The notes: generated by a model from the sequence alone, not told the origin. A stretch of 38,233 bases of DNA from Vulcanimicrobiota bacterium (GCA_003161555.1 PMOG01000037.1:1-38233); one strand, 5' to 3'. Shown: positions 8,085 through 18,040, numbered from the stretch's first letter. Numbers and translations: made by a program.

Positions 8085-10130
8085 TTATGCCCGGGCCGGC
8101 GCCAACGTCCCGCGCGTGCGCCGGACCCGATCGATGATCTCCAGCGCATCGGCGACGACCCGCCGGCTGCTGAAGGTCTCCAGTGGCCGGGAGCACTGTG
8201 CAGAAACGCTGTTCCAGAGTTCCGCGTCCGTGTATAAAGACACGATTGCCGCGGCGAAATCCTCCGCACTCTGGGCGATCAAGGCCTCGGAGCCGTGGTT
8301 CAGGTGGAAGCCGTCTGCGGCTAACGGTGTCGTCACCACCGGCACGCGATAGGAAAGTGCGTGACCAATCTTGCCTTTCACCCCTGCACCGTATCGTATC
8401 GGAGCGACAAAAACCCTCGCGCCCAGAAAAAAGGGTTCCACGTCGCGCACGTAGCCGGGCACGGAAACCCGCCGGCCGGCTAACGCGAGAACCTCGGCGG
8501 GCGGGTTCGCTCCGAGCAGCGTGACGTGCACGTCGCCGGCGCGTTTCCACACGATCGGCATGACTTGGGACACCAGCCACTTCACCGCATCGACATTCGG
8601 CGTGTGGTTGTATCCGCCGATGAAAAGCAGACCCTGGGTCGCGTCGAAAGGCGGATGGGATTCCAGGAGAACGTCATGGATCGTAGGCACGATCGCCACC
8701 GGTGCGACTCCGGCCTCCCGAAAGACTGCCGCCTCCGACTCCGTGACCACGATCGTCGCGTCCGATGCGCGCCCGCAGGTCAATTCCAACTCCTCGACGC
8801 GACGCCACTCGGAGTCGTCTCGCCCTTCGAGTTCAGCCTGCCGGCGCAAGCGCAAATGGTGAAGATCGATCGTATCGTACAGGATCGGAAGATTGCTGTG
8901 GCCACGGATCAGTGGCAAGTATTTCCGGCATAGTTCCGGGCGGCAGATCCAGACCGCGTCGACGGTGGGCAGCGCGTCGAGCAGCAACTCTTTGGAGCGC
9001 CTCGGGTCCCCCTCCGAATAATAGAGCAGTTCTACACCTTCCGCTTGGAGTTCACCACTGTACGGCTCGAGCGCCGCGATGTTGTCGGGCAGAAATACGA
9101 CGCGTTCGCCTGAGGCGACGAAGCCGTCGATGAGCTCGCGCAAACGCTTCGAGCCGGCTTCCCGGTCATACATGGGCACGTACGAGTCGATAACGAGGAT
9201 GCCGCCCCGCCTTCCTCCACGCGCTCGAGCCGCCATGCGCACCCCGGCGGCGCTCGGTGGCGAATGCTGCGCGGTCAGGACGGGCTCCCACTTCGAGAAG
9301 AATTTCGCCTGATTGACGACTTGGAATCGCTTCATTCCCGAGCCGAGATCGGTTCCTGACGAAAGGCCCTCGTAATGCGTCACTACCGAACGAGGTTCGT
9401 ACACGACGCGGTGGCCTCGGGCGCGAACCTGAAAACAAAGGTCGGCGTCTTCGTAGTACGCGGGAGCGAAGCGCTCGTCGAAGCCGCCGAGCTCGCGGAA
9501 GAGTTGAGTGCGAACGAGCAGCGACGCGCCGGAGACGTAGTCGACGTCCCGCACGAAATTGTATTCCGGCATGGCGGGAGAATCGAGCCGGCCGTAATTC
9601 CAACCGCCGGCATCGGCCCAGATGATACCACCCGCTTCCTGGAGCCGGCCGTCCGGGTACACCAGTTTCGAGCCGACGATCGCGATCGTCAGATCTCGTT
9701 CGGCTCGTTGCACGAGCGCCCGCAACGATCCGGTGGTTACCTCGGTATCGTTATTCAAGAACCACAGATAATCTCCGCGCGCGAGCAACGCAGCGCGATT
9801 GCACGACTTGACGAAACCGGCATTCTCGCCGTTCCGCAGGACCTCGATTTTCCGTAGCGCCGCCAGCTGACCGAGGGTGTCGTCGGTCGATGCATCGTCG
9901 ACGACGATCGCCTGCACGGCGATCTCCGGATCACAGCGGACCAACGATTCGAGGCAACGCCGGGTTACGGCCCAATTGTTGAACACCGGGATGATCACAG
10001 AGACAAGCGGATGCTTGGTTTCAAAGCGGCGATCGACGAGCCGCGCGAGCGCAGCTCCGCCGGCGTCCCCGGACACCGGGCCGGTACCGTTCGGCCTCGC
10101 GGACGGGGCCGAAGGCTCGGTTACAAGCAT
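8085..10130 (-). CDS. Two-domain glycosyltransferase: GT2 fused to GT4-type
   Basis: 681 residues. Residues of about 40 to 290 are a GT2 domain (VSVIIPVFNNW, VDDASTDDT, FLNNDTEV, and YYEDADLCFQV), resembling WbbL-type rhamnosyltransferases. Residues of about 305 to 675 are a GT-B fold GT4-like domain (ILVIDSYVPMYDREAGSKR, FIGGYNHTPNVDAVKWL, APIRYGAGVKGKI). One polypeptide could therefore add two consecutive sugars. It ends 21 bases before the coiled-coil methyltransferase and begins 156 bases after wzt, the widest gap in this locus, so an internal promoter is possible. Donors and linkages cannot be read from sequence. Confidence 0.88.
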   Translation of the reverse strand: MLVTEPSAPSARPNGTGPVSGDAGGAALARLVDRRFETKHPLVSVIIPVFNNWAVTRRCLESLVRCDPEIAVQAIVVDDASTDDTLGQLAALRKIEVLRNGENAGFVKSCNRAALLARGDYLWFLNNDTEVTTGSLRALVQRAERDLTIAIVGSKLVYPDGRLQEAGGIIWADAGGWNYGRLDSPAMPEYNFVRDVDYVSGASLLVRTQLFRELGGFDERFAPAYYEDADLCFQVRARGHRVVYEPRSVVTHYEGLSSGTDLGSGMKRFQVVNQAKFFSKWEPVLTAQHSPPSAAGVRMAARARGGRRGGILVIDSYVPMYDREAGSKRLRELIDGFVASGERVVFLPDNIAALEPYSGELQAEGVELLYYSEGDPRRSKELLLDALPTVDAVWICRPELCRKYLPLIRGHSNLPILYDTIDLHHLRLRRQAELEGRDDSEWRRVEELELTCGRASDATIVVTESEAAVFREAGVAPVAIVPTIHDVLLESHPPFDATQGLLFIGGYNHTPNVDAVKWLVSQVMPIVWKRAGDVHVTLLGANPPAEVLALAGRRVSVPGYVRDVEPFFLGARVFVAPIRYGAGVKGKIGHALSYRVPVVTTPLAADGFHLNHGSEALIAQSAEDFAAAIVSLYTDAELWNSVSAQCSRPLETFSSRRVVADALEIIDRVRRTRGTLAPARA

Positions 10131-10286
10131 CGTCTTCGGTCTCGAGTTCCTCTGCTATTTTTGCCGGGAGCGTACTAGACAAAAGGCCCAAAGAGGCAAT
10201 CGCAGCCCGGAACGCCTCGGCCGGAGCATTTCTTCTCGGAGGTTCCGACGCTTCACTCCCGACTTTTGGCCGCCTTAAGCAGCCCT

Positions 10287-11264
10287 TTACAGTGCGACAT
10301 CCCCCTCGGGCACTTGTTCGATCACCGAGTCCTCAACCACGAGAACGTTTTCCCATGAGACGGCCCGACGGTATTCACCGTTGGCCGAGATCCGCCAACG
10401 ATGGCCGTTGCGCACCAGAAAGATGGCCAGCTCGTTGTCACTGCCGGATGCCCCACGCACCAAGACGGGATCCTCCGTCGACGCCGCGAGCGCGATCAAA
10501 TCCTCGCCCCGGCGAATTGAGGCTGACGTTGCCACCGTGCTGAGGTATCGCTGAACGGCGACATCAGCCTCGCCGTCGAAGCGAATCTTGCCGCCATCGA
10601 TCCAGATGACTCGTTGACACGTTCGCGCCACATACGTGAGGTCGTGCGACACGAGAATGATCGTCGAATGCGCGTCCCAAAACCGCCCTATCCGCGCATC
10701 GCACTTCCTCCGGAAGCGCTCGTCGCCCACGGCCAAGACTTCGTCGAGGAGAAGGATGTCCGGCCGGAACTCGGTCGCGATGGCGAATCCGAGTCGAGCG
10801 CTCATGCCGGAAGAGAGTGTCTTGGTCGGCTGCTCCCGAATATCCGCGAGTTCTGCGAAGTCGAGAATCGCCTCGACGTGCCCGCGAACCAAAGCTTCGT
10901 CGTGGCCGAGCAACACCCCGTAATAGATGATGTTGTCGACCAGCGTCAGGTCCGGGTCGAAGCCGACACCGATCTCAATGAGCGGTGAAAGCGAGCCCGA
11001 AACCGAGACGGTCCCGCGCGTCGGGAGAAGAACGCCGGCGATCAGCTTGAGCAGCGTCGATTTGCCGCTGCCGTTTGGGCCGATGATGCCGACCTTCTCC
11101 CCATGGTCGATCGACAGAGTGACGCCGTCGATGACCGTATGGCGACGGGCGCCCACCCGGCCGATGCGCCAAATGTTCAGCAGCGTTCGCTTCAAATCGT
11201 AGTAGAGTTCTTCTTGCGTGCGTCGCGTAAGCGAAACGCTCGAAAATTCAATTGCCCGCGACAT
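10287..11264 (-). CDS. wzt: Polysaccharide ABC exporter, ATP-binding subunit
   Basis: About 325 residues. Walker A GPNGSGKST is at 62-70, the signature is LSSGMSARL, Walker B is ILLLDEVLAVGD, and the H-loop is VSHD. The LDEVLAVGD form and the N-terminal insertion are typical of Wzt/TagH-type polysaccharide exporters. The track ORF begins at 11687 but reads through wzm out of frame. ATG at 11264 overlaps the wzm stop as TGATG. After the nucleotide-binding domain only about 80 residues remain, shorter than the carbohydrate-binding domain of E. coli O9a Wzt. Substrate recognition may therefore be simpler or lie elsewhere. Confidence 0.9.
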   Translation of the reverse strand: MSRAIEFSSVSLTRRTQEELYYDLKRTLLNIWRIGRVGARRHTVIDGVTLSIDHGEKVGIIGPNGSGKSTLLKLIAGVLLPTRGTVSVSGSLSPLIEIGVGFDPDLTLVDNIIYYGVLLGHDEALVRGHVEAILDFAELADIREQPTKTLSSGMSARLGFAIATEFRPDILLLDEVLAVGDERFRRKCDARIGRFWDAHSTIILVSHDLTYVARTCQRVIWIDGGKIRFDGEADVAVQRYLSTVATSASIRRGEDLIALAASTEDPVLVRGASGSDNELAIFLVRNGHRWRISANGEYRRAVSWENVLVVEDSVIEQVPEGDVAL

Positions 11265-12115
11265 CAGAGCAGGTCCATAAACCGACGGCGCGCGAGACGG
11301 AACAACCCAACGCCCAGACCGAACGCAAGGAGTGCCGTACCGAAGGCAAGACCGATGTCGGCATAATGAATCGGACCCTGCTGGAGTGCAAGTTCGCGCA
11401 GCGCACCGATTTGCTGGCTGATCGGATTGATACGAAACCACACGCGAATTCGTTCCGGTGCGACTTGGGCCGGATAGAATAATGGGCTGGTCATCCACAG
11501 CATGAAGCCGGCGACTCCCCAAAGGTACGACACGTCCCGGAAGAAGACGTAGAGCGCGGACAGCGCCAGCGAAAAGCCGGCTGTTAGGAGCACGAGCCCG
11601 ATGAACGCCAACGGGATGAGCGCAACGCGCACCGGATCGTGCGTGACCACGATTGCAATGATGAACACGGCCGGGAATGTCGTGCACAGCTGTTGGATCA
11701 GGTCCGCAGCTACCGAGGAGAGCGGGAAAGCCGCCGGCGGGAGCGCGATCTTGTTCAGGAGGGCCCCGTTGGTGACGATCGTCGGCAGCGCTTCGGCGGT
11801 GGAATTCAAGAAAAACGTGACGACGGTCAGTCCGACGAATGCCGAAAGGAGATAGCGTACGATCGATCCATCATAGTATCGCGAGAATGCCGTGCCGAAG
11901 ACGACGGTGTACATCGCGGTCATCAGCAGGGGGTTCGTGAAGGACCAGAGCACGCCTAAGATGCTGCCGCGATACCGGATCTTGATCGAACGCATCGCCG
12001 CGACGCGTACGAAGGTCATCAGCCGCCGAGCGTCGTCCGGGCGGCGGGTCGAGAATGCAGGCGTCGGAGGGGCCGGTGGCACCTTGCCGGTTTCAAGAGT
12101 AGGACGCAAGCGCAC
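11264..12115 (-). CDS. wzm: Polysaccharide ABC exporter, permease subunit
   Basis: A 283-residue ABC-2 type permease with about six transmembrane segments. The N-terminal amphipathic region has the family-typical IKIRYRGSILGVLWSFTNPL, and the C-terminal part has the SPLFYPAQVAPE and INPISQQIGALRE motifs. It forms the channel with the overlapping wzt. The start is a GTG. An AAGGAG lies about 13 bases upstream, a long spacing, so an internal ATG (MTFVRVAAM) is a possible alternative. It carries a finished or growing lipid-linked glycan across the inner membrane. Confidence 0.88.
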   Translation of the reverse strand: MRLRPTLETGKVPPAPPTPAFSTRRPDDARRLMTFVRVAAMRSIKIRYRGSILGVLWSFTNPLLMTAMYTVVFGTAFSRYYDGSIVRYLLSAFVGLTVVTFFLNSTAEALPTIVTNGALLNKIALPPAAFPLSSVAADLIQQLCTTFPAVFIIAIVVTHDPVRVALIPLAFIGLVLLTAGFSLALSALYVFFRDVSYLWGVAGFMLWMTSPLFYPAQVAPERIRVWFRINPISQQIGALRELALQQGPIHYADIGLAFGTALLAFGLGVGLFRLARRRFMDLL

Positions 12116-12167
12116 CGTATCTCTTCATCTCCTTTGCGCTACGGCATGCGGCATCGAGGGCCTCCCG

Positions 12168-15107
12168 TTACAGGCGCAGGCCGAAATCTTCAGCATCGAC
12201 CGTGAGGTTGGGGTTGTAGTACGGATCGCGCGCCGCCCAGCGCGGCCAGCGGCTGCGAATCGTGCCGACCTCCTCCATCGCCCGAGCGACCTTGCCGGGC
12301 GTGTCGTCCTCGCCGCGCGTCTTCGATTCGTAATGGTACAATCGCGCACGAGGCACGAAGACATTGCGATAGCCCGCGCGGTGGAGTTTGAGACAGAAGT
12401 CAATGTCGTTGAACGCAACCGCCATGCCTTCGTCGAGACCACCGACCTCCTCGTAGATGCTCTTGCCGACCATCAGACACGCTCCGGTCACCGCCAGATA
12501 GTTCGTATCGAGCTGCAGCGCGCCGTGGTAGCCGGGCGCATCGCCGGGCAGGAAACGATGCACGTGCCCCGCGAGGCCAAGGATTCCGAGCACCACACCG
12601 GCATGCTGCACGGTGCCGTCACCGTACAGGAGCAGCGCGCCGACCGCCCCGATGTGCTTGCGGCGGGCCTGGCCGAGCATCGCCTCCATCCAGTCCGGCG
12701 AAATGACTTCGGTGTCGTTGTTGAGCAGCAGGACGTACGGAGCATCGGTGGAGCGCACTGCGACGTTGTTGAGCCGCGAATAGTTGAACGGCGACGGGTC
12801 GCGGATGACGCGGAAGCGGGACGGCTCGCGGCCGAGCCAATGGTCGAGGACCTCCTCGGTCTCGCGCTCGCGGCTGCCGTTGTCGATGACAATCATCTCG
12901 AACGCGCCGTATGCGGTTCGTTCGAACACCGAAGCGATGCACGGTCGCAGCAAATCGGCGCGATCGCGGGTTGGGACGATCACGCAGACGCGTTCGTCCC
13001 CCGGCACAGCGAAGCGGACCTCGACGCCGGCGGCCACGGGCGCAACGGTGACCGCTTCGCCGCGGCGCTGCAGCGCAACCTCGACGGCCAGCGCCAAATC
13101 GGCTTTCTCGACCGCGTTGAACGGTCCGCGATGGCACAGCACTTCCGCGACGTGCACGATGCGTTCGGTACGCTCGGTCACGCGCAGCAGTGCCTCGTAC
13201 CAGCGCGCGCTTTCGAAGACGTCCCGCACACCGCCCGCACGTTCGAGCAGCGAACGGCGCATTGCACACAGATGTCCCCCATAGTCGCGCGTCAGCAGCG
13301 TTTCGGGCGACCAGTCCGGCTTGAACCACGGTGCGGAAGCGACCCCATTTTCGTCCAGCCGGTCCTCATCGGAGTAGATCACATCGACGTCGTCCTGCGC
13401 CGCCAGCGCGCAGGCAAAGAGCGCGTGCGGTTCGAGGCGGTCGCCGGGGTCGAGTGCGATGACGAAGTCCTCATCGCCGAACCAGGTGCCGCCGGGCGGC
13501 ACGCGCTCGACGCGCTCGTCGATCGCCAGCACGCCCGCGAGCTCCGGCGGGTCTTCCGATTCGTCGCGCCCGCGTCGATCGTCAGCGAGAACGCGAACTG
13601 ACCAATGGCCATAGAGCTGCTGCTGCAACGTGCCCACCGTCGCGGCGATTCCGGCGGCCTCACGCCCGCGCACGTCGATCACGATCGAGAACGTGACCGT
13701 GCGCGGCAGAAAGCGCGCCATCGCGCCGACGCGGTCGGCGTCCTCCGTTCGCAGCCGGTGGTGCTGACGGTAGAGCTGATAGGGGTCACCCAGCGAAGCC
13801 AGTTTGGCCGCCCGGTCCTTGGTGTCCGGAATCGGTACCGGGTCTTCGAGCGGGCCGATGCCCAACCGGCGACGCAGCGCGAACCATCGGTCGCGCAATT
13901 GCCAGAAGCGGCTCGTCCGCATCGTATCGATGGTGCGCCGCTGGCGCTGGACCAACGGGTAGAGATAGGCCACGTGGGCGAGCAGCGCATCGCGCGAACG
14001 CCCGTCGTCTTGGGCGGGGATCACCTCGATTGCGTCGAGCGTGCGCGCCGCGACGTGCCGCCATCCGCCGCGCGCGTCCAGATACGTGCGCCCATTCTCT
14101 GCCAGCGCGTCCAGTTGTGCCGTATCGGGTAAGCTCGCGACGGCGGTCTCCCAGCCGTCATCGGCGACGATCATGCCGCCGCCCGTTTCGCGCACAAAAG
14201 CCGCGACGCCGCGCGCGTTGGCCCCGCACAGCACGGCCTTCCCGTACGACCACGCTTCGATGACCTCGGGCGCAAAGGCCAGCCCCTCGCCGGCGACCGC
14301 CACCGCAGCGGCATAGGCAAAGAAAGCGGCGCGATCGCGCTCGTCGACGCCGTCGAGTCGTACGATCGATGCCGTTTCGACGTTCGTCAGTCCGGCCGGC
14401 GTGCCGTTCCCGACCAGCAGCACGTAGGGGCGGCCGTGGGTAACGCGGCGTACGCGCTCGGCATGCAGGTCCGCGCGCGGCACCGTATCGGCGGCGAGTC
14501 CGATGACGCGCGAGCGCGCACGCGCCTCGGGGCCGAACAGCTGAGCCACCAGTCGAAGCTCTGCGTCGGTCGTGCAGAGGATCGTTCGCGCGCGCGCGAC
14601 CGCTTCGGCGACTTCCCGCAAATGCACCACGGGCTCGTCATCGAGCAGCGGCACCAGCAGCGATCGTTCGGCAACCTCGGCAATGGCGCGCACCGTCGTC
14701 GGCACGCTCACGTCGATGAAGAGAAAAGCCTCGTAACGGTCGCCCGTCGCGCGCACTTGCGCCAGCAGATCCGGACAGCGCAGACGTTCGTCGAGCAGGG
14801 GTCGTGACGGTTCGACGACGGCCGGATTCTCGCGCGCCGCTGCGATGACGGCTTCTTCGTAGGCGACGCGGTCCGGGGCGAGCACGCGGAAGCGGTACAC
14901 CGGAAACGGCTCGGTGTGGTCGAGGCCGGCACGATAGAAGTTCGCGTCGGACGCTTCGGCCGTCGTCGTCGTGGTGAACACCTCGACCGCCAGCCCCTCG
15001 AGTGCGAGATGCGTCGCGTACGCGAAGGCGAAGCGTTCTTTGCGGCCACGCAGGTCGCGTCCGAAATAGGGTGCGACGATTGCGACGCGGTGCGCGGTGC
15101 GGCTCAT
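12168..15107 (-). CDS. Triple-domain glycosyltransferase (GT-B-like plus two GT2 domains)
   Basis: 979 residues. Residues of about 1 to 370 resemble a GT4/GT-B protein (VAIVAPYFGRDLRGRKE; a second lobe with FAPEVIEAWSYGKAV). A helical linker includes TSRFWQLRDRWFALRRR. A first GT2-like domain lies at about 470-690, with the YSDEDRLDENG and WFKPDWSPE motifs. A second lies at about 700-960, with VIVPTRDRADLL, LLNNDTEVISPDWMEAML and FNDIDFCLKLHRAGY. The gene begins by four-base overlap (ATGA) with the ligase gene. It could build a trisaccharide or carry a processive repeat. The first GT2 domain has degenerate canonical aspartates and may be inactive or structural. Confidence 0.85.
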   Translation of the reverse strand: MSRTAHRVAIVAPYFGRDLRGRKERFAFAYATHLALEGLAVEVFTTTTTAEASDANFYRAGLDHTEPFPVYRFRVLAPDRVAYEEAVIAAARENPAVVEPSRPLLDERLRCPDLLAQVRATGDRYEAFLFIDVSVPTTVRAIAEVAERSLLVPLLDDEPVVHLREVAEAVARARTILCTTDAELRLVAQLFGPEARARSRVIGLAADTVPRADLHAERVRRVTHGRPYVLLVGNGTPAGLTNVETASIVRLDGVDERDRAAFFAYAAAVAVAGEGLAFAPEVIEAWSYGKAVLCGANARGVAAFVRETGGGMIVADDGWETAVASLPDTAQLDALAENGRTYLDARGGWRHVAARTLDAIEVIPAQDDGRSRDALLAHVAYLYPLVQRQRRTIDTMRTSRFWQLRDRWFALRRRLGIGPLEDPVPIPDTKDRAAKLASLGDPYQLYRQHHRLRTEDADRVGAMARFLPRTVTFSIVIDVRGREAAGIAATVGTLQQQLYGHWSVRVLADDRRGRDESEDPPELAGVLAIDERVERVPPGGTWFGDEDFVIALDPGDRLEPHALFACALAAQDDVDVIYSDEDRLDENGVASAPWFKPDWSPETLLTRDYGGHLCAMRRSLLERAGGVRDVFESARWYEALLRVTERTERIVHVAEVLCHRGPFNAVEKADLALAVEVALQRRGEAVTVAPVAAGVEVRFAVPGDERVCVIVPTRDRADLLRPCIASVFERTAYGAFEMIVIDNGSRERETEEVLDHWLGREPSRFRVIRDPSPFNYSRLNNVAVRSTDAPYVLLLNNDTEVISPDWMEAMLGQARRKHIGAVGALLLYGDGTVQHAGVVLGILGLAGHVHRFLPGDAPGYHGALQLDTNYLAVTGACLMVGKSIYEEVGGLDEGMAVAFNDIDFCLKLHRAGYRNVFVPRARLYHYESKTRGEDDTPGKVARAMEEVGTIRSRWPRWAARDPYYNPNLTVDAEDFGLRL

Positions 15108-16456
15108 CGCTCCGGCACCGGCACGTCGGCCACGTACGTCGCGGCCCGGCGCCGCTCGAACAGCCGGCGCGCGGCGACCTCGGCGACGGCGACACCGGTA
15201 ATCAGCCAGTAGACCGACGCGACCTTCGGAAAGAACAGCAGATCGTCGAAGATTTGGTGCGTGGCGAGCGCGATCGTCGCGCCGAGAGCGCCGACGATGA
15301 GCGGGCGGCGAATGCCGCTGCGCGCAAGCGTCACGATCGCTGCCGCAAAGAGCCCGATCGTCGCGGCCAGACCGATCAGGCCGCCTTCGGCCAAACTCTG
15401 CAGGTACAGGCTGTTCGCGTGCGTCCGCACGCCGCTGAGCCCGACCTCAGCCAGATCGAGTTCGTAGTTTCCGGCCCCCACGCCGACGATCGGTGACGTG
15501 CGCCAGAGTTCGATCGCGGCGTGCCAAAGTTGCGAGCGATTCGCGAGGTGATCGGCGGCCTGCGGCGCCTGATCCAGCGAAAAGTATCCGGACGGCACTC
15601 CGGCGCGCACGGCCGCGGCCACGGATGCGGCCAGCACGACAGCCACGCCCGCGACGTAACGCCAGGCCACGGCCTGCGGCGGGCGCAGGACAACCAAGAC
15701 CGCACCCACACCGATCAGGGCGCCGAGAATTCCAGCTCGCGAAACGGTCAGCAAATCCGTGACGGCGGCGAGGACCAGCACGACCGCCAGGATCCGGTCG
15801 CGATGTACGAGGGCCCGCGCGACGAGCACGGGCAGCACGATGTCGAAGTAGCCCGCCAACTGGTTCGGACCTTCGAGGGCACCCGCGATGCGTGGAAACA
15901 CCCACGCGTTCCCGTGCAGAAAGATGCCGCTGTGCGCGCCGACGAGGTACTCGGCGAGCGCTGACAGACAGACCAGCGCGACGCCCGCCTCGAGCGTGCG
16001 CCAGAAAGGCCGGTCGTCGGGATCGGTCGCGAACGCGACGATCGCGGCCAGAAAGAGCAGCAGGTACTCGCCGTTCTTCAAGGCTTCGCGCAGGACCGCG
16101 CCCAGATGCTGGGCGTGCAGGGCACTCAGCGCGATCGCCGCCAGCAGTACGGCGAACGCCGTCACCATCACGCGCACGGGAGCGGTACGCAGCGCGGCCA
16201 GGTCGGGCCGCGAGAACGCCAGCGCGACCAGCAAGCCGGCTACGCCGGCTTTCAACGTCGTGATCGTGGTTGGGCCGACGTAGCGCGGAAAGTCGAACGG
16301 CGCCAGCACGAGCAGCGCGGCGACACCCAGCGCCGGCCGGCGGCGGGTGAGGAGCCCGACTCCGACCGCGCACGCCAAATAGATCAGCGCGCTGACAAGG
16401 TCGATCGGAACGTGCGTTTCGTGACGCAGCGTCACCGTCCACGGGTGAAGGATCAC
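15104..16456 (-). CDS. O-antigen ligase/polymerase family membrane protein (Wzy/WaaL-like)
   Basis: About 450 residues with ten or more hydrophobic segments. The Wzy_C hallmark is present: GVGAGNYEL followed by HANSLYLQSLAEGGLIGL. ALEGPNQLAGYF is a second conserved patch. Such enzymes ligate or polymerise undecaprenyl-linked glycans in the periplasm. The track ORF extends to 17896, but the upstream 440 residues are an out-of-frame reading of the flippase. GTG at 16456 was chosen because it overlaps the murJ-like stop as GTGA. GTG 16435 is the alternative. The downstream overlap with the triple glycosyltransferase is also four bases. Confidence 0.85.
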   Translation of the reverse strand: MILHPWTVTLRHETHVPIDLVSALIYLACAVGVGLLTRRRPALGVAALLVLAPFDFPRYVGPTTITTLKAGVAGLLVALAFSRPDLAALRTAPVRVMVTAFAVLLAAIALSALHAQHLGAVLREALKNGEYLLLFLAAIVAFATDPDDRPFWRTLEAGVALVCLSALAEYLVGAHSGIFLHGNAWVFPRIAGALEGPNQLAGYFDIVLPVLVARALVHRDRILAVVLVLAAVTDLLTVSRAGILGALIGVGAVLVVLRPPQAVAWRYVAGVAVVLAASVAAAVRAGVPSGYFSLDQAPQAADHLANRSQLWHAAIELWRTSPIVGVGAGNYELDLAEVGLSGVRTHANSLYLQSLAEGGLIGLAATIGLFAAAIVTLARSGIRRPLIVGALGATIALATHQIFDDLLFFPKVASVYWLITGVAVAEVAARRLFERRRAATYVADVPVPER

Positions 16457-17994
16457 GGCAGTGGGACGAGATCGCGAGGGCGGCGGCGCAAGAGCAGATC
16501 GGTCGCGAGCTGCAATTCCGATGAGTCGACAAGGCGCGCCAGCGCGAGGAATACGAAGGAGCCGAACAGCAGGTGCTCGCCCAAGCTCGTGATGCGCGCG
16601 ATCGTGTTCGGAGCGGGCGGCGGCCGGCCGACCTGCACCGCGGCCAGCGCGAAGGCCATCACGATCGAGCACGCGCCGACCTTGAGCAGCGTGACCAGGA
16701 TCGGCCGCACGTCGAAGCCGCCTAGGGCGCGCTGCGCGGCGGCGACGAGGGCCAGGGTCTGGAGCGATTGCGAGGTGGCGTTGGCAAGCAGCAGCCCGCG
16801 CGCACCCAGCGACGGCAGCCACGCGAGCGACAGCGCGACGTTGAGCGCGACGGTGAACACCGAGATCAGAATCGCCGTTCGCACCGCCCCGCACGCGTAG
16901 AGGCAGCGCGTCAGCACGACGTTCCCCGCCAGCGCTACCAGACCGACCGCGGCGAACGGCAGCAGCTGCGCGCAGAGCACCGTGTCTTCCGGCGTGAACG
17001 CACCCCGTTCGAACAGCGTCTGCACGATCGGTCCCGCGAGCATGCACAGCCCCCATGCCGAGGGTAGGGTGAGGAAGATCACCATCTGCAGCCCGGTCAC
17101 CAGGCTGCGCCGCATCGCAGGACGGTTCTTGTGCGCGAACTGACCGGCGAAGAGCGGGAAGATCACGGTCGCGATCGCGGTCACGAAGATCTGCTGCGGA
17201 AAGCCGACGACCTTGACGGCGAAGTTCATCGCCGAGATCGTCCCCGGGCTCATCACCGAGGCGAAGAAGCGGTCGAAGAAGAGCGCGATCTGTCCGGCCG
17301 CCGAGCCGATGGCGATCGGTCCCAGCACGTGCAGCAGCCGTACCAGCCCCGGGTGCCGCAGATCGACCGCGAAGCGGAAGGGCCGCAGCTGCAGAAACGG
17401 GGGAATCATGACCGCGAGCTGCGCGAAGGCTCCGGCGAGCGCACCGGCGACCAGCGCGTAGGGTCCCAGCCGCGACTGCGTCAGCGAGACGATCGCCACA
17501 ATGCAGAGGTTGGCGACGAATCCCTGTACCGCGGCGGCCCAGAACCGGTGATAGGCATTGAGCAATGCCGCGACCACGCCGCAGAGGCTGGTCGCGATGA
17601 TCGTCGGCATCAGCCAGCGCGTCATCACGATCGCGGTCAGCGCGTGGCCGTGGGGGAAGCGCGCGATCTGCGGCACGTACCAGGGCGCGAAAATCGCCCC
17701 GGCGATCGCGAGTACGCCGAGCACGACCACCAGCACGACGATCAGCGACGACGCGAGGCTGACGGCTTCGTCGCGACGGTCGGTCGTGACGTAGTCGCTG
17801 AACAGCGGGACCAGCGCCGTTACCAGCGCGCCGCTGAACACGCCGAAAAGAATGACCGGAACGACGGATGCGGCGAGGAAGGCATCCAGCTCCCACGACG
17901 CGCCGTAGAATTTTGCGTACACGACCTCGCGCACGAAACCGAGCAGCGTCGACGCCAGCGTTGCGGCGGCGACGAGCGCGGTCGACGTCGCCAA
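16453..17994 (-). CDS. murJ: MurJ/MviN-family lipid flippase
   Basis: About 513 residues with roughly 14 membrane segments. The start (STALVAAATLASTLLGFVREV) and PLFSDYVTTDRRDEA are typical of MurJ/MviN. The C-terminal half has FFDRFFASVMSPGTISAMNFA and the RGAFTPEDT region. MurJ flips lipid II, while homologues inside glycan loci may flip other undecaprenyl glycans. Which of these this copy does is not decided. No ATG fits the N-terminus. TTG 17994 gives the expected MurJ-like start, with GAGG only a few bases away. The ATT at 18045 is a less likely choice, and the track start at 18201 lies within the previous gene. Confidence 0.82.
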   Translation of the reverse strand: MATSTALVAAATLASTLLGFVREVVYAKFYGASWELDAFLAASVVPVILFGVFSGALVTALVPLFSDYVTTDRRDEAVSLASSLIVVLVVVLGVLAIAGAIFAPWYVPQIARFPHGHALTAIVMTRWLMPTIIATSLCGVVAALLNAYHRFWAAAVQGFVANLCIVAIVSLTQSRLGPYALVAGALAGAFAQLAVMIPPFLQLRPFRFAVDLRHPGLVRLLHVLGPIAIGSAAGQIALFFDRFFASVMSPGTISAMNFAVKVVGFPQQIFVTAIATVIFPLFAGQFAHKNRPAMRRSLVTGLQMVIFLTLPSAWGLCMLAGPIVQTLFERGAFTPEDTVLCAQLLPFAAVGLVALAGNVVLTRCLYACGAVRTAILISVFTVALNVALSLAWLPSLGARGLLLANATSQSLQTLALVAAAQRALGGFDVRPILVTLLKVGACSIVMAFALAAVQVGRPPPAPNTIARITSLGEHLLFGSFVFLALARLVDSSELQLATDLLLRRRPRDLVPLP

Positions 17995-18040
17995 CCGCCT
18001 CGGGGTGGGGGTTTCCGCGACGACGGTGAGTCGCGGCGGG

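Noticed and set aside
10131-10286. Promoter between wzt and the GT2-GT4 gene
   Set aside because: The spacer is long enough, but no clear -35/-10 pair or terminator could be identified by eye.
11265-11687. Extended start of the 466-residue ABC ATPase ORF
   Set aside because: It runs through wzm in the wrong frame; ATG 11264 gives a normal Wzt N-terminus.
16457-17896. N-terminal half of the 930-residue minus ORF
   Set aside because: An out-of-frame reading of the MurJ-like gene. The ligase starts at the GTG that overlaps the murJ-like stop.
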